NCBI GenBank assembly: GCA_937907975.1
Contig: CALEQS010000099.1
Span: 1 to 7,972 of the forward strand
Direction: 5' to 3'
DNA length: 7,972 nt
DNA from: an uncultured Clostridia bacterium
GTDB taxonomy: Bacteria > Bacillota > Clostridia > Oscillospirales > Oscillospiraceae
Shown here one piece after another: positions 5,108-7,972 of the stretch. The notes under the pieces are model-generated. The model was not told where the DNA came from, did not search any database, and was given only the letters and a program-made list of their open reading frames with translations. The stretch's first letter is position 1, and every line of letters starts with the position of its first letter. Made by a program: the position numbers and the translations under genes.

Positions 5108-5950
5108 TCAATTTTCGACCAGCTTGGGGAAAAACAGATCCAGATCGGCGTTTCCGTTGATGCCCGCCACTTTCCCCGTCTTGGAATACTGCCACAGATC
5201 GAAGGCATAGGCAAAACTGGGCCAGTCCGCGTCGTACTCGGCGTACCACGCGTCATAGTCCGTCAGCTGGGCCACATCGTACTGGAGATAACCCACCACG
5301 CCGTTGCAGTAATAGCAGGGGCGGTAGCCCGCCGCGCGGATCTTCTCGCAGAAGGCGGCGGCACAGGCGGTGACGGCCGCCTTGTCCATTCCGTCCGTCC
5401 GGGCGTCGTCCTCCACGATCTGCTCCCAGTCAAACACCACTGGCAGATCCATGCTCCGGCCGTTCAGAACAGAGAGCACGAAGTCGGCCTCCTCCTCCGC
5501 CTCGGCGGCGGTCACCGCCTGAGAGAAAAAGTAGCACCCGACCTGAAGCCCGTTTTCCTGGGCCCCGGCCAGATTGGTCTCAAAATTAGCGTCCGCCCGG
5601 ATGGTCCCCTGAGAGTAGCCCCGGCTGCCCACCCGGAGCATGGCAAACTCAATGCCGTCCCCAGCCACCGCCGCCCAGTCGATGTCCCCCTGATGGGAGG
5701 ACACGTCCACACCGGTCATGGCCGGGCGGCTCAGGCAGGTGATGCGTCCGGTGGTCTCGTCGCACTGAAAGTCCTCCGCCGTGAAGCCGCTCTGCTCCAC
5801 CGACTCGTCCACCCTGACGGTCTGGCCGCCCACCTCCACCGTGGGGCCGCTCACCTCTTCTTCGATTTTATGCACCGCTCCCCGCAGAGAGCACCCCGCC
5901 AGCGACAGCACCAGCGCGCCGCTCAGCAGAATAGAAATCAGTTTTTTCAA
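5108..5950 (-). CDS. GH25-family muramidase-like lipoprotein
   Basis: This 280-residue exported protein is related to GH25 lysozymes, which cleave the beta-1,4 bond between N-acetylmuramic acid and N-acetylglucosamine in peptidoglycan. Residues 1-20 form a lipoprotein signal (MKK, hydrophobic stretch, lipobox LAGC with Cys20), so it should be anchored to the outer face of the membrane. A linker of about 55 residues precedes the catalytic domain (about 78-280), which shows GVDVSSHQGDIDW (80-92, Asp82), VVFDWEQ (171-177, with Asp174 and Glu176 as the D-x-E active-site pair), DAWYAEY (233-239) and LWQYS (252-256). I choose TTG at 5950: GAGGTGAT (5955-5962) is ideally placed before it, whereas the GTG at 5957-5959 lies inside that Shine-Dalgarno sequence. 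It likely acts in wall remodelling or as an exported hydrolase. A phage lysin is unlikely given the lipobox and the housekeeping context. Confidence 0.9.
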   Translation of the reverse strand: MKKLISILLSGALVLSLAGCSLRGAVHKIEEEVSGPTVEVGGQTVRVDESVEQSGFTAEDFQCDETTGRITCLSRPAMTGVDVSSHQGDIDWAAVAGDGIEFAMLRVGSRGYSQGTIRADANFETNLAGAQENGLQVGCYFFSQAVTAAEAEEEADFVLSVLNGRSMDLPVVFDWEQIVEDDARTDGMDKAAVTACAAAFCEKIRAAGYRPCYYCNGVVGYLQYDVAQLTDYDAWYAEYDADWPSFAYAFDLWQYSKTGKVAGINGNADLDLFFPKLVEN

Positions 5951-5977
5951 CCAAATCACCTCAGTTTCGACAGGGAA

Positions 5978-6009
5978 AGTATATCACACTTTTGGCCGGA
6001 TGCCGTTAA
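5978..6009 (-). promoter_or_regulatory. Promoter of the GH25 lipoprotein gene
   Basis: On the minus strand TGATATACT gives an extended -10 (TG at 5985-5986, TATACT 5978-5983). A weak -35 TTAACG (6004-6009) is 20 bases away, which an extended -10 can tolerate. The start would be near 5971, leaving a short leader that includes the Shine-Dalgarno sequence. It lies directly after the terminator of the upstream gene, which supports independent transcription. Confidence 0.6.
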
Positions 6010-6017
6010 GAAATTAT

Positions 6018-6061
6018 AAAACCCGGGCACATCTGCCAAAAAGCAGGTGTGTCCGGGTTTT
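6018..6061 (-). terminator. Strong bidirectional-type terminator between the dehydrogenase and GH25 genes
   Basis: A stem of 19 pairs with two G-U wobbles (6018-6036 with 6043-6061) and a six-base loop begins with AAAACCCGG and ends with CCGGGTTTT. On the minus strand it is followed by the U-rich UUUUAUAAUUU, so it should end transcripts of the dehydrogenase gene. The plus-strand flank TTTTGTTT would also work. Confidence 0.8.
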
Positions 6062-6072
6062 GTTTCACAGAA

Positions 6073-6143
6073 TTCTGCCCTCCTCAGAGGGCGGAATAAA
6101 GTTCAATCCCGTCATTTCCGGGGGCATGTACCTCGGAAATGAC
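6073..6143. repeat. Two hairpins in the dehydrogenase 3' region
   Basis: The first hairpin (6073-6096) has a 10-pair stem with one wobble and a CTCA loop (arm TTCTGCCCTC). The second (6111-6123 with 6131-6143) has 13 pairs with one wobble (arm starting GTCATTTCCG). The sequences are unrelated to each other. Together with the neighbouring elements, nearly all of 6018-6240 is base-paired inverted repeat. Confidence 0.5.
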
Positions 6144-6149
6144 ACCTCT

Positions 6150-6201
6150 CAGATGAAAAGAGCCGACTTTTCGCGCAGCGAATCAAGGTTCTTTTCATCT
6201 G
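6150..6201. repeat. Nested palindrome, 15-pair arms with an inner hairpin
   Basis: The outer arms, CAGATGAAAAGA plus GCC (6150-6164) and GGT plus TCTTTTCATCTG (6187-6201), pair over 15 positions with one wobble. Inside is a perfect 5 bp hairpin TTCGC-GCA-GCGAA (6170-6182). Arm length, total length (52 versus 50) and the GCGAAGC-like core match the element at 2922-2971, although the outer arm sequences differ. Confidence 0.6.
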
Positions 6202-6208
6202 CATTTTC

Positions 6209-6240
6209 TCTTTGAAACAAGGCAGGCCTTGTTTCAAAGA
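6209..6240 (-). terminator. Hairpin overlapping the dehydrogenase stop codon
   Basis: A perfect 15 bp stem (6209-6223 with 6226-6240, arm TCTTTGAAACAAGGC) has only two bases at the tip, so the loop is really four or more. The TGA stop (6234-6236) lies inside the arm. No U-run follows on the minus strand (GAAAATG), so termination is more likely at 6018-6061, and this may protect the message end. Confidence 0.5.
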
Positions 6241-7094
6241 ACTTCCTTCACCGCGTCAATGGGCATATCCATGCCGGTCCAGAGCTTGAAGGACGCGGCG
6301 CCCTGATAGAGCACCATGCCGGTGCCGTTCATGGTGGGGCAGCCTGCCTCCTTGGCCAGCTTCAGGAAGGCGGTCTCCTCGGGGGTGTAAATGACGTCCG
6401 TGCAGATGAGGCCGGGCCGGAGCATGGTCTTGTCGGTGATCAGGCTGACGCCCTCCAGCTTGCCCATACCCACATTGGTGGCGTTAGCCAGCAGAGCGCT
6501 GGACGCGATCTCCGCGCGCAGACGCTCGGTGTCCTCCAGCGGATAGGCGTGGGCCACACAGCTCGTGTTGGTGTTGATCTTGGCGGCATTCTCCTCCGCC
6601 CGGTGGAAGAAGGAGTCGTTGGCATTGAAAATGCTGATCTCCTTCACGCCGTCCAGCGCCGCCTGAATGCAGATGGCGGTGGCCGCGCCGCCGCAGCCGA
6701 GGACGGTCATTTTCTTTCCCTTGATGTCAAAGCCCTGATCAGCCAGTGCGGACATATAGCCGGTGCCGTCGGTGACGGTGCCGTAGAGTTTTCCGTCTCT
6801 GTTGATGACGGTATTGACGCTCTCGCACAGGCGGGAGACCTCGCTGATCTCGTCCAGCAGAGGAATAATGGCGGTCTTATAGGGCATGGACACATTCCAC
6901 CCCTTGGCGCCGAGGGCTTTCAGGCCCTTGACGGCATCCTCCAACTGGTCGGGCTGGAAGTCGAAGGCCAGGTAAGCATAGTCCAGACCCAGCGCCTCAA
7001 AGGCGGTGTTGTGCATCATGGGGGACTTGCTGTGGCGGATGGGGGTGGCGATCAGGCCAATGAGCTCGGTATGGCCGGTGATTCTCTGGGGCAT
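6234..7094 (-). CDS. Shikimate/quinate dehydrogenase, YdiB-like member of the AroE family
   Basis: This 286-residue cytoplasmic enzyme should interconvert 3-dehydroshikimate and shikimate (or 3-dehydroquinate and quinate) with a nicotinamide cofactor. Start 7094 is set by GGAGG (7103-7107) eight bases upstream; the frame extends 42 codons further but without homology-like sequence. Seen: H-S-K-S-P at 21-25 (Ser22, Ser24 bind the substrate carboxylate); NVSMPYK at 67-73 with the catalytic Lys73; Asn94 in SVNTV; Asp109 in TVTDG, the second catalytic residue; the Rossmann loop LGCGGAA at 132-138; and Gln264 in YQGA. Several stretches (DSFFHRAEENAAKIN, FKLWTG) resemble E. coli YdiB more than AroE. 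Odd: the cofactor segment reads FNAND (156-160), where AroE has NRT and YdiB NRRD, so both NADP-contacting arginines are lost and an acidic residue is kept. Chorismate biosynthesis or quinate/shikimate breakdown are both possible. Confidence 0.9.
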   Translation of the reverse strand: MPQRITGHTELIGLIATPIRHSKSPMMHNTAFEALGLDYAYLAFDFQPDQLEDAVKGLKALGAKGWNVSMPYKTAIIPLLDEISEVSRLCESVNTVINRDGKLYGTVTDGTGYMSALADQGFDIKGKKMTVLGCGGAATAICIQAALDGVKEISIFNANDSFFHRAEENAAKINTNTSCVAHAYPLEDTERLRAEIASSALLANATNVGMGKLEGVSLITDKTMLRPGLICTDVIYTPEETAFLKLAKEAGCPTMNGTGMVLYQGAASFKLWTGMDMPIDAVKEVL

Positions 7095-7119
7095 ATGAAA
7101 AACCTCCGATTTTCTTCTC

Positions 7120-7176
7120 GAAAGGGCTTTGCCCTTTCCGTAAGGGGATGCAGTCTGCGGCGCGGGTGCCGCAGAC
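7120..7176 (-). other. Two hairpins in the leader of the dehydrogenase gene
   Basis: GAAAGGGC-TTT-GCCCTTTC (7120-7138, 8 bp) and GTCTGCGGC/GCCGCAGAC (7153-7161 with 7168-7176, 9 bp, six-base loop) are perfect stems between ftsZ and the dehydrogenase start. The first ends about 12 bases upstream of the Shine-Dalgarno sequence. No convincing promoter is visible in this 145-base gap, so the gene may depend on read-through from ftsZ, with these stems acting as processing or attenuation elements. Confidence 0.4.
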
Positions 7177-7194
7177 GATTCTTTCCTGATAGAC

Positions 7195-7228
7195 CACGGG
7201 GGATGCCAAACAAATGGCATCCCCCGTG
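7195..7228 (-). terminator. Hairpin after ftsZ, no U-tract
   Basis: A perfect 14 bp stem (CACGGGGGATGCCA 7195-7208 with 7215-7228) has a six-base loop and begins 11 bases after the ftsZ stop codon. On the minus strand it is followed by GTCTATCAGG, not by U's, so termination strength is uncertain. The sequence TGATAG occurs in direct orientation on both sides (7188-7193 and 7228-7234 region). Confidence 0.55.
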
Positions 7229-7239
7229 TGATAGATCAA

Positions 7240-7972
7240 TTACTTGTTAAAGATGGCGAAGATCTCGTCGAAGGGATCCTTGGAAGGCTCGTCCTTCTTC
7301 TCCTCGGCGTCCTTCTTCTCCTCCTCGGCGGCCTGCTCGTCCTCGGGCTTGTCGAAGCCGGTGGCGATGACGGTGACGCGGATCTCGTCCTCCATCTCAG
7401 GATCGAAGGCAGCACCGAAGATGATGTTGGCATCGGGGTTGGCGGCGGACTGCACCAGGCCAGCGGCGACCTCGACTTCCTCCAGGCCGATGTCCATGGA
7501 GCCGGTGACGTTGACCAGAACGCCGTGGGCGCCGTCGATGCTGGTCTCCAGCAGCGGGCTGGAGATAGCCATGCGGGCAGCCTCCTCGGCCTTGTTCTTG
7601 CCGGCGGCGCGGCCGACACCCATGTGGGCCAGACCGGCGTCCTTCATGATGGAGGTCACGTCGGCAAAGTCCAGGTTGATGAAGCCGGTATTCTTGATCA
7701 GGTCGGAGATGGACTCCACGGCCTGCTTCAGCACATCGTCGGCGATCTGGAAGGCATTGGCAAAGGTGATCTTCTGATCGGTAGCCAGCTTCAGACGCTC
7801 GTTGGGAATGATGACCAGGGAGTCGACCTTGGCGCGCAGCTCCTCGATGCCGGCCTCAGCCTGACGCATACGGCGTGCGCCCTCAAAGCCGAAAGGCTTG
7901 GTGACAACGCCGACGGTCAGGATACCCATATCCTTGGCAAGCTTGGCCACTACCGGTGCTGCACCGGTTCCG
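7240..7972 (-). CDS. ftsZ: Cell division protein FtsZ (C-terminal part; start lies right of the window)
   Basis: FtsZ is the tubulin-like GTPase that polymerises into the Z ring at midcell. About 244 residues are visible, beginning inside the tubulin G-box (GTGAAPVVA at the edge), so roughly the first 110 residues are outside. Seen: ITFANAFQIADDVL; the T7 catalytic loop GFINLDFADV, whose Asp completes the GTPase site of the neighbouring subunit; DGAHGVLVNVTG; and the end of the globular domain at RVTVIATGF. Then comes a short, highly charged linker of about 27 residues rich in Glu and Lys, and a tail ending F-D-E-I-F-A-I-F-N-K. The usual C-terminal peptide (D-I-P-x-F-L plus basic residues), which binds FtsA and other anchors, is not recognisable. 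The GTG at 7948-7950 is internal. Confidence 0.97.
   Translation of the reverse strand, partial: GTGAAPVVAKLAKDMGILTVGVVTKPFGFEGARRMRQAEAGIEELRAKVDSLVIIPNERLKLATDQKITFANAFQIADDVLKQAVESISDLIKNTGFINLDFADVTSIMKDAGLAHMGVGRAAGKNKAEEAARMAISSPLLETSIDGAHGVLVNVTGSMDIGLEEVEVAAGLVQSAANPDANIIFGAAFDPEMEDEIRVTVIATGFDKPEDEQAAEEEKKDAEEKKDEPSKDPFDEIFAIFNK

Noticed and set aside
5021..6019. Plus-strand frame opposite the GH25 gene, and similar ones at 1472-2311 (minus) and 6549-7250 (plus)
   Set aside because: All mirror recognised genes and show no domain, signal or ribosome site.
7095..7220. Longer N-terminus for the dehydrogenase
   Set aside because: The extra 42 residues cover the ftsZ hairpin and two leader hairpins and do not look like protein. 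GGAGG before 7094 fixes the start.

Overview
The window looks like chromosomal DNA of a GC-rich gut-type Firmicute, most likely of the Oscillospiraceae/Clostridium cluster IV group. The reasons are strong GGAGG-type ribosome binding sites, SigA-like promoters, a two-subunit transketolase, a clostridial-looking FtsZ, and intergenic repeats (a CTCCCCC...GGGGGAG-ended element and a GTCATTCTGAGCGAAGCGAAG-type element) that I recall as typical of this group. The lineage is inferred from style, not from a search.

Layout, left to right. On the plus strand are the end of a transketolase N-terminal subunit gene, the complete C-terminal subunit gene 13 bases after it, a hairpin, and a PfkB/ribokinase-family sugar kinase (to 2581). 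A gene-free stretch (2582-3024) is packed with inverted repeats and two terminators. All remaining genes are on the minus strand. In transcription order they are: ftsZ (partial, from the right edge), a YdiB/AroE-type shikimate/quinate dehydrogenase, a secreted GH25 muramidase-like lipoprotein, a DhaK-like protein, and a DhaL-like protein converging on the kinase gene. A 124 bp inverted-repeat element sits between dhaK and dhaL.

Functionally, the left part is carbohydrate metabolism. Transketolase moves two-carbon ketol units between sugar phosphates, the PfkB kinase supplies a sugar phosphate, and the DhaK/DhaL pair would phosphorylate a small ketose. The DhaK copy keeps the substrate-binding His and an Asp but lacks the Lys usually present in the dihydroxyacetone pocket. 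The DhaL copy keeps its three Mg-binding Asp but has an altered glycine-rich loop. No DhaM phosphodonor is present here. The substrate is therefore open. The right part (ftsZ, dehydrogenase, muramidase) covers cell division, aromatic-acid metabolism and the cell wall.

The most informative regulatory signal is a near-consensus promoter for dhaK (TTGACA, 17 bp, TACAAT) with a perfect GC-rich palindrome in its spacer. Many gene ends carry long perfect hairpins, several without a U-tract.
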